Source: Chloroflexota bacterium
GTDB taxonomy: Bacteria; Chloroflexota; Limnocylindria; Limnocylindrales; CSP1-4
NCBI GenBank assembly: GCA_013695255.1
Contig: JACDAV010000204.1
Location: forward strand, 1 to 13,977
Direction of reading: 5' to 3'
Length of the DNA: 13,977 nt
Under the pieces are notes generated by a model, which saw nothing but the letters and a program-made list of their open reading frames with translations, made no database searches and was not told the DNA's origin. Both the position numbers and the translations under genes were made by a program. How positions within the stretch are numbered: the first letter of the stretch is position 1; each line of letters opens with the position of its first letter. Positions 1 to 7,621 of the stretch are shown here, one piece after another.

Positions 1-251
1 GCATCGGGCTGCGGGCGTCCCGGCGGCGCGAGCATGGCCGATGCGGTGAGAGGCGGCGCGGCGGCCAACGGCTCGGCGGGCAGATCCTCCACGGCCATCG
101 AGAGCGGAGCGGGCGGGCCGACCGTCGGTCGTTCCGCGGCCACGGGGCGAGGCGGGCGCGAGGCGGGACGGGGCTGGCCCTCGGGCATCGCCACCTCGGC
201 GGACAGCGGTCGGGCGCCGCGGGCAGCGCGATGATGCGAGCGCCGGCTCAT
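1..251 (-). CDS. Proline/alanine-rich N-terminus of an unidentified protein, runs off left edge
   Basis: On the minus strand an ATG at 251-249 opens a frame that stays open to base 1, about 83 codons. The protein begins MSRRSHHRAARGARPLSAEV and is rich in Pro, Ala and Arg, with no membrane segment or recognisable motif, so this part is probably disordered. Codon third positions are mostly G/C, like the neighbours. It lies 168 bases downstream of the peptidase gene and reads the same way, so it may be a further operon member. Its ATG overlaps, as ATGA, the stop of a 24-codon mini-ORF (322-248) that may or may not be translated. No good Shine-Dalgarno site is visible. A plus-strand frame over 34-234 is of similarly skewed composition and is most likely its shadow. 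Function unknown; the domain that would identify it lies outside the window. Confidence 0.4.
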   Translation of the reverse strand, partial: MSRRSHHRAARGARPLSAEVAMPEGQPRPASRPPRPVAAERPTVGPPAPLSMAVEDLPAEPLAAAPPLTASAMLAPPGRPQPD

Positions 252-419
252 CGGGCAGCCGGCCGGTTGTGGGCCTCGGCGTATGGCGCGGCGAGGGGCC
301 GCCGCGGGTGAGTCACGTTCATGTCCGAGCCGCTATCGGGCGGGCGGCCTGGCGGCCACTGTTGCCCGGATGATACTCCAGGGCACCGGCCCGGCAGGGT
401 GCCTGGCTGGAGGCCGGGC
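252..419. other. Intergenic gap downstream of the Xaa-Pro peptidase gene
   Basis: No convincing gene is seen. A 24-codon minus-strand mini-ORF (322-248) ends in an ATGA overlap with the following frame. Bases 379-388 and 399-407 can pair as a roughly 9-bp stem with one bulged base and a 10-base loop, just past the peptidase stop codon. There is no T-run after it, so it is at best a weak Rho-independent terminator or a pause/processing hairpin. Confidence 0.35.
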
Positions 420-1553
420 TCAGCCGTCCACCACGTAGAGCTCGCGCGGGGCCTCGTTGAGGACGATCGGTCCATCGCGGCCGCAGACAACGATGTCCTC
501 GATCCGCACGCCGTAGCGCCCCTCGAGATAGATCCCGGGCTCGATGCTGAACGCATGGCCGGCCTCGATCGGCTCGCTGTTGCCGGCCACCAGGTAGGGC
601 TCCTCGTGACCCTCGAGGCCGATCCCGTGCCCCAGCCGGTGGATGAAGTACCGGCCATGGCCGCCGGCCTCGATGATCCCGCGCGCCACGGCGTCCACCT
701 GCTCGGCCGGCGTTCCCGGCCAAGCTGCCGCCGTCGCCGAGGCCTGCGCCTCGCGCACCAGCCCGAACAGCCGTTGGAACGCCTCGTCCGGGCCGTTCGC
801 CGGGTCGCCCCCGGTTACCCAGATCGTGCGCGTGATGTCGCTGCCGTAGCCATCGAGGGTGCCGCCGATGTCGAGGACGATCGGCTCACCGGCCCGGATC
901 ACCCGCTCCGATGCCTCGTGGTGCGGCGAGGCCGAATTCGGCCCGGAGCCGACGATCGCGAAGTGCGCCTCCTGGTGACCATTCTCGATCAGGCGTTCGC
1001 GGACCTCGCGCGCGACGTCCACCTCCGTCCGGCCGACCAGCGGGCCTGCCGCGATCCGCGTCACGACCCGGTCCGCGGCGTGGGCGGCCCGGCGGAGCAG
1101 GTCGATCTCGTCCTCGTCCTTGACCATGCGGAGCTCGCGCAGCACGCTCGACGCCGGCGCGAAGCGAGCACCGGGCCGGGCCGCCTGGAACCGCAGCAGG
1201 TGGCTCGCCCACAGCCGGTCCGAGACGGCCAGCAGCGACGGCGCCGCTCCGCCGGTCCCCACGTCCCCGAGCGCGAGCTCGTACGGGTCCTCCGTCTCGT
1301 CCCAGGTGGCGATCCGGACGTCCGTGCGCAGCGCGGCCTCTGCCGCCGCGCGCTCCAGGCGGGGGACGACGAGGACGGGCGCCTCGTCCGGGGCGACGAC
1401 GAGCATCGTCAGCCGCTCGAGGGGCATCGCCCGGTAGCCGGTCAGGTACTCCAGGTCCGGCCCGACGGCGACGAGCACGGCATCAACGCCACCGGCGCGC
1501 GCGACGGCTGCCAGCCGCGCCAGCCGCTCCGCGTAGCGGTGGGCCGGGATCAC
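420..1553 (-). CDS. Xaa-Pro peptidase (M24 family, aminopeptidase P/prolidase type)
   Basis: Cytoplasmic two-metal peptidase that removes residues next to proline, used in peptide turnover. The 377-residue protein has the family layout: a creatinase-type N-domain (about 1-135) and a pita-bread catalytic domain (about 145-370). All five expected metal ligands are present: Asp228 and Asp239 in the DIGGTLDGYGSD segment, His309 in HRLGHGIG, Glu338 in SIEPGIY and Glu352 in VRIEDIV. His211 and His316 fit the substrate-side histidines. The start is GTG, overlapping the upstream stop as GTGA, so translation is probably coupled. It is the last well-defined gene of the six-gene Kor operon, and no functional link to KorAB is obvious. 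Family assignment is secure. Choosing between dipeptidase (PepQ) and aminopeptidase P (PepP) is not possible from motifs alone. Confidence 0.93.
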   Translation of the reverse strand: MIPAHRYAERLARLAAVARAGGVDAVLVAVGPDLEYLTGYRAMPLERLTMLVVAPDEAPVLVVPRLERAAAEAALRTDVRIATWDETEDPYELALGDVGTGGAAPSLLAVSDRLWASHLLRFQAARPGARFAPASSVLRELRMVKDEDEIDLLRRAAHAADRVVTRIAAGPLVGRTEVDVAREVRERLIENGHQEAHFAIVGSGPNSASPHHEASERVIRAGEPIVLDIGGTLDGYGSDITRTIWVTGGDPANGPDEAFQRLFGLVREAQASATAAAWPGTPAEQVDAVARGIIEAGGHGRYFIHRLGHGIGLEGHEEPYLVAGNSEPIEAGHAFSIEPGIYLEGRYGVRIEDIVVCGRDGPIVLNEAPRELYVVDG

Positions 1554-1924
1554 CGGGCCGCGGGCGCCAGGGCGGCCAGCCAGGCCCCGATCGTCGCCGG
1601 TCCGTCCTCGAACAGCTTGCGGTAGGCGAGGACCCGAGCCGCGCCGGCCGCCAAAGCTCGCTTTCGAAGCTCGAGATCGTCGTGCTGTCCCACGGCCAGG
1701 ACCGGGACGCCGATCGCGGCCGCCGCGCGGATCGCCGCGACGCCGTCGTACGCCCGCGCCGTCAGGTCGACGATGACGGCGTCCGCACCCGCCAGGCGTG
1801 CCTGGAAGGCGGCCGCGTCACGGACGTGGATCGGCTCCGCGCCGGCCGCGCGGACCTGGTCGCGCAGGCGCGTGCCCCAGATCAGGTCGTCGGCGAGGAC
1901 GGCGACGACGGGCGCGGCGGCCAC
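1550..1924 (-). CDS. Small atypical receiver-domain (response-regulator-like) protein
   Basis: About 124 residues, a single domain with the alternating beta/alpha pattern of a CheY-like receiver: VVAVLADD (strand 1 and the acidic pair Asp12/Asp13), AVIVDL (Asp53, the phosphorylatable position), VPVLAVG (strand 4) and RVLAYRK (strand 5 with Lys103). The usual Ser/Thr at the end of strand 4 is replaced by Gly, and the Lys is displaced, so phosphorylation switching may be altered or lost. No output domain follows and no histidine kinase is nearby. I chose the GTG at 1924-1922, one base after the upstream CBS gene's stop. A longer frame from 1978 would overlap that gene by 53 bases and add a non-domain leader. 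It overlaps the peptidase start by four bases. The receiver fold is a motif-level judgement; another Rossmann-like small protein remains possible. Confidence 0.72.
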   Translation of the reverse strand: MAAAPVVAVLADDLIWGTRLRDQVRAAGAEPIHVRDAAAFQARLAGADAVIVDLTARAYDGVAAIRAAAAIGVPVLAVGQHDDLELRKRALAAGAARVLAYRKLFEDGPATIGAWLAALAPAAR

Positions 1925-1925
1925 C

Positions 1926-2426
1926 TCAGCCCAGCTGCGCGGCGATGTGCCGGAAGACGTCGCGCGCGGAGACGACACCGGTCGGCAGGTTGCGCCCGTC
2001 GACGATCGGGATGTGGCGGAACCCGCCCACGGCCATCTTGTGGATGGCGACCGCGATCGGGTCGTCGTGGCGGAGCACGACCGGGTCCCTGGTCATCACG
2101 TCGCGCAGCGAGCGGGCGCTCGTCCGGCCGGCGACCTTCAATACCGCATCGCGATCGGTGAAGATCCCGACCAGGCGGCCGCCGTCGGTGACGAGCACGC
2201 AGTCGACGGCCTCGGCGTGCATCCGGGCGATGGCTTCCATGGCGTCCGAGCCGGCGTCCAGGACCATCGGCTTCGCGGGCTCGAGCTCGTCGAGGTGCTC
2301 GCCGAGCAGCGGGCCGCGGTAGTCCACCGCCTGGGCCGGGATGTCCGAGGCGCGCAGGTCCGCTCCGCAGTTGGCGCAGTTGTCCTCGCCCTCGAAGTTG
2401 TCGTGCCGGCAGACCGGGCAGAGCAT
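1926..2426 (-). CDS. Zinc-ribbon protein with two CBS domains
   Basis: 166 residues. The N-terminus has a CPVC-x10-CANC ribbon (Cys3, Cys6, Cys17, Cys20) able to bind Zn or Fe. A linker (about 24-48) leads to a CBS pair (about 50-100 and 108-164), with typical elements LVGIFTDRD, VMTRDPV and FRHIPIVD. CBS pairs usually bind AMP, ATP or SAM and report energy state; a ribbon in front often mediates protein or nucleic-acid contact. It starts 18 bases after korB with a GGAGG site (2431-2435 on the complement) four bases from the ATG. Its position directly behind KorAB suggests a regulator of that enzyme or of ferredoxin-linked metabolism, which is inference. The domain calls are clear; the ligand and partner are unknown. 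Confidence 0.88.
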   Translation of the reverse strand: MLCPVCRHDNFEGEDNCANCGADLRASDIPAQAVDYRGPLLGEHLDELEPAKPMVLDAGSDAMEAIARMHAEAVDCVLVTDGGRLVGIFTDRDAVLKVAGRTSARSLRDVMTRDPVVLRHDDPIAVAIHKMAVGGFRHIPIVDGRNLPTGVVSARDVFRHIAAQLG

Positions 2427-2444
2427 GCGACCTCCGGGTGGTGG

Positions 2445-3525
<1,081 letters not shown>

Positions 3526-3536
<11 letters not shown>

Positions 3537-5433
3537 CGGCCGCTCGCCCTCCGATGTTCGAGGCGGAGCTCCGCGACGCCAGCGACCCGAGGATTCGCTC
3601 GGCCTCCTCGTGGATCTCGGCGATCCGGAACGGCCTGCCCCGGACCTTGTCATAGCCCACCGCGTCCACCAGGTAGCGGGCGCGGATGAGCATCAGCAGC
3701 TGGCCCAGGTTGACCTCCGGGATGAGCACCCGCCGATAGCTCGTCAGCACGTCCCCCAGGTTGCGCGGGAACGGGTTGAGGTGCCGCAGGTGGGCGTGGG
3801 CGACGCTTCGGCCCTCGGCCTGCAGTCGCTCCACCGCGGAGCGGATCGCGCCATAGGTCGAGCCCCAGCCGAGGACGAGCAGGTCACCGCTCGTCGGGCC
3901 ATGGGTCTCCAGCGCCGGGATGTCGTTGGCGATGCGCGCCACCTTCTCGTGCCGGAGGAGCTGCATCCGGTGGTGGTTCTCCGGGTCGTAGCTGACGTTG
4001 CCGGTGATGTCCGCCTTCTCCAGACCGCCGACGCGATGCTCGAGGCCGGGCGTGCCGGGCACGGCCCATCGGCGGGCCAGCGTCTCCGGGTCGCGAGCGT
4101 ACGGCTGAAACGTCGCCTTGTCCGTCCAGTTCTCGACGCCGATCTGCGGCAGGTCTGACAGCTCGGGGATCCGCCATGGCTCGGCGCCGGTGGCGAGGAA
4201 CGCGTCTGACAGGTAGACGACCGGTGTCACGTACTTGAGCGCGATCCGCCAGGCCTCGATGGCGTAATCGAAGCACTCGGCCGGCGTGGCCGGGGCGACA
4301 ACGGGGATCGGCGAGTCCGAGTTGCGCCCGAACAGCACCTGGAGGAGGTCCGCCTGCTCCGTCTTGGTGGGCATCCCGGTCGACGGGCCGGCGCGCTGGA
4401 CGTCGACGACGACGAGGGGCAGCTCGACCATGATCGCCAGCCCGAGCGCCTCGCTCTTGAGGGCGATGCCCGGCCCCGAGCTCGCGGTCAGGCCCATGGC
4501 GCCGCCGTAGCTGGCGCCGATCGCCGCTCCGATGGCCGCGATCTCATCCTCGGCCTGGAACGTCTTGACCCCGAAGTTCTTGTAGCCGGAAAGCTGGTGG
4601 AGGATGTCCGAGGCCGGCGTGATCGGGTAGCTGCCGTAGAACAGCGGTCTGTGGGCGAGCTTCGACGCGGCCAGAAAGCCCAGCGCCGTCGCCTCGTTAC
4701 CGGTGATGTTGCGATACGTGCCGGGGCCCAGGTTGGCCGGGGCGACCCGGTAGTGGGTGTGGAAGATCTCGGTCGTCTCGCCGAAGGCGTAGCCGGCCTT
4801 CAGGGCGCGCTGGTTCGCGTCGGCGATCGCCGGCCGCTTGCCGAACTTGTCCTCGATCCAGGCGAGCGTGGGGTCCATGCTCCGCTCGTACAGCCAGAAC
4901 ATGATCCCGAGCGCGAAGAAGTTCTTGGTCAGGTCCTTCTGCTTCGAGGTCATGTCGAGCCCCTCGAGCGACCGCTCGTTGAGCGTCGAGATCGGGATCT
5001 CGAAGACGGTGTACGGCTTGAGTGACCCGTCCGTCAGCGGGTTCGATGCGTAGGCCGCCTTGTTCAGGTTCTGCTGGGTGAAGGCGTCGCTGTTGACGAT
5101 CAGCGCGCCGCCGGGCGGCAGGTCGCCGACGTTGGTCTTGAGCGCCGCCGGGTTCATCGCCACCAGCACGTCCGGCGCGTCGCCCGGGGTGTGGATGTCC
5201 GAGCTCGAGAAGCTGATCTGGAAGCCGGAGACACCGGGCAGCGAGCCGGCCGGGGCGCGGATCTCGGCCGGGAAGTCCGGCAGCGTGCTGATGTCGTTGC
5301 CGAAGACAGCCGCGGTTCGCGTGAACTGGGTGCCGGTCAGCTGCATGCCGTCGCCGGAATCCCCGGCGAAGCGGATGGTGACGCGTTCGAGGTCGCGAAC
5401 CTCGGGCTCGGCTGGTCTCGTCTCGGTCGTCAT
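3526..5433 (-). CDS. korA: 2-oxoacid:ferredoxin oxidoreductase, fused gamma/alpha subunit
   Basis: Partner of KorB, 635 residues, combining two parts. The gamma-type domain (about 15-200) contains FAGDSGDGMQ at 22-31. The alpha-type pyrimidine-binding domain (about 240-430) holds YPITP (269-273), the acidic QAEDEIAAIG stretch and the QRAGPSTGMPTKTEQ segment. A C-terminal transketolase-like domain (about 505-615) ends with PEVNLGQLL. No ferredoxin-like cysteine set is present, as expected for two-subunit enzymes that rely on a separate ferredoxin, which is not in this window. The ATG overlaps the upstream CBS gene's stop as ATGA, and the 3' end overlaps korB, so the pair is probably translated in fixed ratio. 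Oxygen-tolerant KorAB enzymes of this layout are known from mycobacteria. Family is certain; 2-oxoglutarate preference over pyruvate is likely but not proven by the sequence. Confidence 0.96.
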
Positions 5434-5939
5434 CCGCCCTCGGGCTGCTCCATCTGCTGGTGTGGGCGGGGCGGCAGGTTGAGAAGCTCCTCGGGGAACG
5501 CCTCGGCGAGGTACTTCAGGATGTCCTGAGGCCGGACGACGCCGACGAGGTGGTCCGTGTCGTCGAGCAGCGGGATGTTCCGGTAGCGCCCGGTCTGCAA
5601 CAGCTTCAGCGCGTCGCCGACGGTCTCTTCGAGATGGAGGTGCTGGGGCTTCGTCGTCATCAGGCGCTCGACCGGCTGGTCGAGGTCGATCGGCTCCACG
5701 TCGCCGCCGACCAGTCGGGCGAAGATGTCGCGCTCGGTCAGGACACCGGTGAGCCGGCCGTCCGGCTCCGTCACGAAGACCGAATCGCCGGTCCCGGTTC
5801 GCTGGATCGCGGTGACGCAGTCGCGCAGGGTGGCGCCGGGCGGCACGGTCACGGGATCCCGGCGGTGGAGGACCTTGAGGGGCGCCTGGGCAAGGGCCGG
5901 CACGCGCGCCGCGACGTCGCGCTCACTGAGTTGTGTCAC
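5430..5939 (-). CDS. Two-CBS-domain protein, first gene of the Kor operon
   Basis: 169 residues, essentially a bare CBS pair: domain 1 about 20-78 (with GRLTGVLTERDIFARL), a hinge, domain 2 about 88-146 (GRYRNIPLLD and VGVVRPQDILKYL), and a short Pro/Gln-rich tail. CBS pairs bind adenosine nucleotides and typically gate a partner enzyme or transporter. No such partner is fused here, so KorAB, which follows with a four-base overlap, is the natural candidate (inference). I chose the GTG at 5939-5937. It lies seven bases after a TACACT -10-like box, as expected for a leaderless transcript, and gives a protein beginning just before the conserved region. The same frame runs open to 6464, but the added part is Arg/Pro-rich and lies opposite two plausible plus-strand ORFs. 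Confidence 0.87.
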   Translation of the reverse strand: MTQLSERDVAARVPALAQAPLKVLHRRDPVTVPPGATLRDCVTAIQRTGTGDSVFVTEPDGRLTGVLTERDIFARLVGGDVEPIDLDQPVERLMTTKPQHLHLEETVGDALKLLQTGRYRNIPLLDDTDHLVGVVRPQDILKYLAEAFPEELLNLPPRPHQQMEQPEGG

Positions 5940-5952
5940 GTGCTCAAGTGTA
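5937..5952 (-). promoter_or_regulatory. Leaderless-type promoter of the CBS-korAB operon
   Basis: Read on the minus strand, TACACT (5952-5947) matches the TANNNT -10 pattern. It is followed by seven bases (TGAGCAC) and the GTG start at 5939. No Shine-Dalgarno site precedes the GTG. No convincing TTGACA-like -35 box is seen at 17-18 bases. The arrangement predicts transcription starting at or next to the GTG. The same spacing occurs in front of the transporter gene at 6589. Confidence 0.5.
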
Positions 5953-6070
5953 GCCCGTTCACGTTCGCGCCCCCGCCGGAGCGTTGGCCAGCGAGGTGCG
6001 CCACGCGGCTGCAACGGTCGCCGGCAGAGCCGGATCACGGGCGCAAACCCGCGCGCCGCACCATCGTGCC

Positions 6071-6298
6071 ATGAGCGACAGCGACAGGAGCAACCGGGAC
6101 CCCGACAAGTCGGCTCGAGGCGGAAGCGCGCGCTACGGGAAGGCATCCGGGCCACGCGGCAGCGGCCACCAGGAGTCGAAGAAGTCCGAGCGCAAGGAGA
6201 CCGACCGCGGGTTCGTCCCGCGCCAGGGCGGCGACCAGAGCGAGCATGGCCAGCGCAGTGGCGAGCCGCGCGTCCAGAGCCCCGAGGACGGCGCTTGA
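6071..6298 (+). CDS. Small hydrophilic, probably disordered hypothetical protein
   Basis: 75 codons from ATG at 6071, beginning MSDSDRSNRDPDKSARGG. The product is dominated by Ser, Gly, Asp, Lys, Arg, Glu and Gln, with almost no hydrophobic residues, so it should be soluble and unfolded. Third codon positions are strongly G/C, consistent with coding in this genome. No domain is recognised. A longer in-frame start exists at 5984, but the extension has different, Ala/Arg-rich character. No Shine-Dalgarno or clear promoter is visible upstream. Its stop overlaps the TTG of the next small ORF (TTGA). Such lysine/serine-rich small proteins are sometimes stress- or nucleic-acid-associated, but there is no specific evidence. 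It may be a real gene or a chance frame in a GC-rich spacer. Confidence 0.45.
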   Translation: MSDSDRSNRDPDKSARGGSARYGKASGPRGSGHQESKKSERKETDRGFVPRQGGDQSEHGQRSGEPRVQSPEDGA

Positions 6299-6498
6299 CC
6301 GACCCGACGCGGAGCCGCTGGGAGCCGAAACCGGAGCCGGGCGACGGCCCGGACGGCCGCGGCGAGGCCGGCTCCCCTGGCGAGGTCGCTGCCCGACGCG
6401 TGACGGAGGAAGCCGCCGAGACGGGGCGCTTCCCGCAGGACGGTGAGCTGCGCGACGGCAGCAACCCGATCGAGCCGGAGGAGCCGATCGGGCGCTGA
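6295..6498 (+). CDS. Second small acidic/proline-rich hypothetical ORF, coupled to the first
   Basis: 67 codons from a TTG at 6295 that overlaps the preceding stop (TTGA), ending at a TGA at 6498. The product is hydrophilic, rich in Glu, Pro, Gly and Asp (for example RWEPKPEPGDGPDG near the start and NPIEPEEPIGR at the end), with no hydrophobic segment. The frame is continuous with a longer upstream one starting at 5725, but that part runs antisense to the CBS gene and is not credible. The overlap and similar composition suggest that the two ORFs form a unit. The alternative is that 5953-6588 is a non-coding spacer of about 640 bases. Function unknown. Confidence 0.4.
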   Translation: MTDPTRSRWEPKPEPGDGPDGRGEAGSPGEVAARRVTEEAAETGRFPQDGELRDGSNPIEPEEPIGR

Positions 6499-6554
6499 CG
6501 GGTCCGGAGGCCCGCAGCATCGCAGGTCCACGCGGCGGGTTGGCGGACCGGCGG

Positions 6555-6590
6555 ACCGCGCGGAGGCGCCGCTGGTAGCCTCCGCGCGGT
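6555..6590. repeat. Perfect 13-bp inverted repeat across the transporter promoter and start codon
   Basis: Arms 6555-6567 and 6578-6590 are exact reverse complements, separated by a 10-base loop. The right arm contains most of the TAGCCT -10 box and the first two bases of the GTG start. No T-run follows, so it does not look like a terminator for the upstream ORFs. If transcription starts at the GTG, the repeat acts as DNA, for example as an operator for a dimeric regulator. If transcription starts upstream, it would form a hairpin hiding the start codon. Confidence 0.6.
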
Positions 6591-6591
6591 G
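6576..6591 (+). promoter_or_regulatory. Leaderless-type promoter of the EamA transporter
   Basis: TAGCCT (6576-6581) fits the TANNNT -10 pattern and is followed by exactly seven bases and the GTG start at 6589, the same geometry as at the Kor operon. There is no Shine-Dalgarno sequence at a suitable distance. The box lies within the 13-bp inverted repeat. An 8-base direct repeat (GCGGACCG, twice at about 6543-6558) lies just upstream, near the expected -35 region. Confidence 0.5.
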
Positions 6592-7581
6592 GAGCGCCGC
6601 CGTGCCGTCGGGATCGCGCTGATCGTCGTGTCGGCCTGCGCGTTCGGCTCCGGGCCGCTGTTCGCGAAGCCCGTCTACGCAGCGGGCGTCGACTGGCACG
6701 TGCTGAGCGCGTGGCGCTTCGGCCTCGGGGCGCTCCTCGCCTGGTCGTGGCTGCTCGCCTCCGACGCCCGCCGGGCGGGCCTGCGACGGCTCGGCCGGCG
6801 GGCGACGCTCGTGTCGATCGGGCTGGGCGTCTTCTACACCGGCAACTCCGCCACCTACTACGCGGGTCTCGAGACCGTGTCGGCCTCGCTCGCAGCCCTG
6901 ATCGTCTACATCTACCCGGCGCTCGTGGCGGTCGTGACGTGGCGGTTCGGGCAGCGGCTCGAGGGCAGGCGAGCCTGGGCGGCGCTCGGGCTCGCGCTCC
7001 TCGGCGTGGGCCTGGCCGTGGGCGGGATCCCGGCCGGCACCGCGCCACCGGCGCTCGGACTCGCCCTGATGATCGCGTCGCCGGTGATCTACACGGGCTG
7101 GATCGTGCTGTCCGCCCGGTTCGCCGGTGAGCGGCCGGCGGAAGATCGAGTCGACGGGCCCGCCACGCCGGTGGAGGCATCCGCGCCCGGCACCGATGCC
7201 GCGGTCGTCACGGCGGTGATGATCGGCGCCACCGCGACGACCTACTGGGTTTCCGCGCTGGCCCTGGGGCGGGAGGTGCTGCCGGCGGCGATCCCCGCCG
7301 CGGCGTGGCCGGGGCTGATCGGCGTCGGGGTGGTCGCGACGTTCGTGGCGATCCAGACCTTCTACGCGGGCACGCGCCGGATCGGCGCCGCGCAGGCCGC
7401 GCTCGTCAGCACCGTCGAGCCGATCTGGACGATCGCCCTGGCCTCGGTCCTGTTCGGGGAACGGCTCGGCTCCGTCCAGCTCCTCGGCGGCGCGCTCATC
7501 ATTGGCGGCGTCGTCCTTGCCCAGACCGGGCCGTCGGCGCTGGGGCGGCCGCGCGCCGCGGTCCGTCTGCCCGACGAGTGA
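6589..7581 (+). CDS. EamA/DMT-family transporter (ten-helix metabolite exporter type)
   Basis: 330-residue inner-membrane protein of two homologous five-helix halves. The first half covers about 6-178 and includes LSAWRFGLGALL and SASLAALIVYIYPALVAVV. The second covers about 204-312 and includes GAAQAALVSTVEPIWTIAL with the family's Glu-Pro (277-278), then LFGERL and LGGALIIGGVVL. A charged, Pro-rich loop of about 25 residues (180-204) separates the halves and is longer than usual. EamA proteins export amino acids, purines or other small metabolites by proton-coupled transport. The substrate here cannot be read from the sequence. The GTG start is supported by the leaderless promoter seven bases upstream, and the protein begins with a short basic segment before helix 1. 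It converges on the aldolase gene, with 27 bases between the stops. Confidence 0.93.
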   Translation: MERRRAVGIALIVVSACAFGSGPLFAKPVYAAGVDWHVLSAWRFGLGALLAWSWLLASDARRAGLRRLGRRATLVSIGLGVFYTGNSATYYAGLETVSASLAALIVYIYPALVAVVTWRFGQRLEGRRAWAALGLALLGVGLAVGGIPAGTAPPALGLALMIASPVIYTGWIVLSARFAGERPAEDRVDGPATPVEASAPGTDAAVVTAVMIGATATTYWVSALALGREVLPAAIPAAAWPGLIGVGVVATFVAIQTFYAGTRRIGAAQAALVSTVEPIWTIALASVLFGERLGSVQLLGGALIIGGVVLAQTGPSALGRPRAAVRLPDE

Positions 7582-7582
7582 A

Positions 7583-7621
7583 CGCCGGCGAACGGCTGGC
7601 CGGGCGGCCTACTCGCCGGCG
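7583..7621. terminator. Inverted repeat between convergent transporter and aldolase genes
   Basis: Nine-base arms (7583-7591 and 7613-7621, CGCCGGCGA/TCGCCGGCG) flank a 21-base GC-rich loop in and just past the 27-base gap between the two stop codons. It could serve both strands as a terminator-like hairpin. The long loop and lack of T-runs make this tentative. Confidence 0.35.

Noticed and set aside
321..1625. 434-codon plus-strand open frame opposite the peptidase gene
   Set aside because: The minus-strand peptidase has all five metal ligands; the plus frame has no recognisable features.
5940..6464. N-terminal extension of the first CBS protein
   Set aside because: The added sequence is Arg/Pro/Ser-rich and not conserved-looking, and the GTG at 5939 has a well-placed leaderless -10 box.
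6035..7180. 381-codon Arg-rich minus-strand frame opposite the transporter
   Set aside because: Its extreme Arg/Pro composition and position opposite a clear ten-helix transporter mark it as a shadow.
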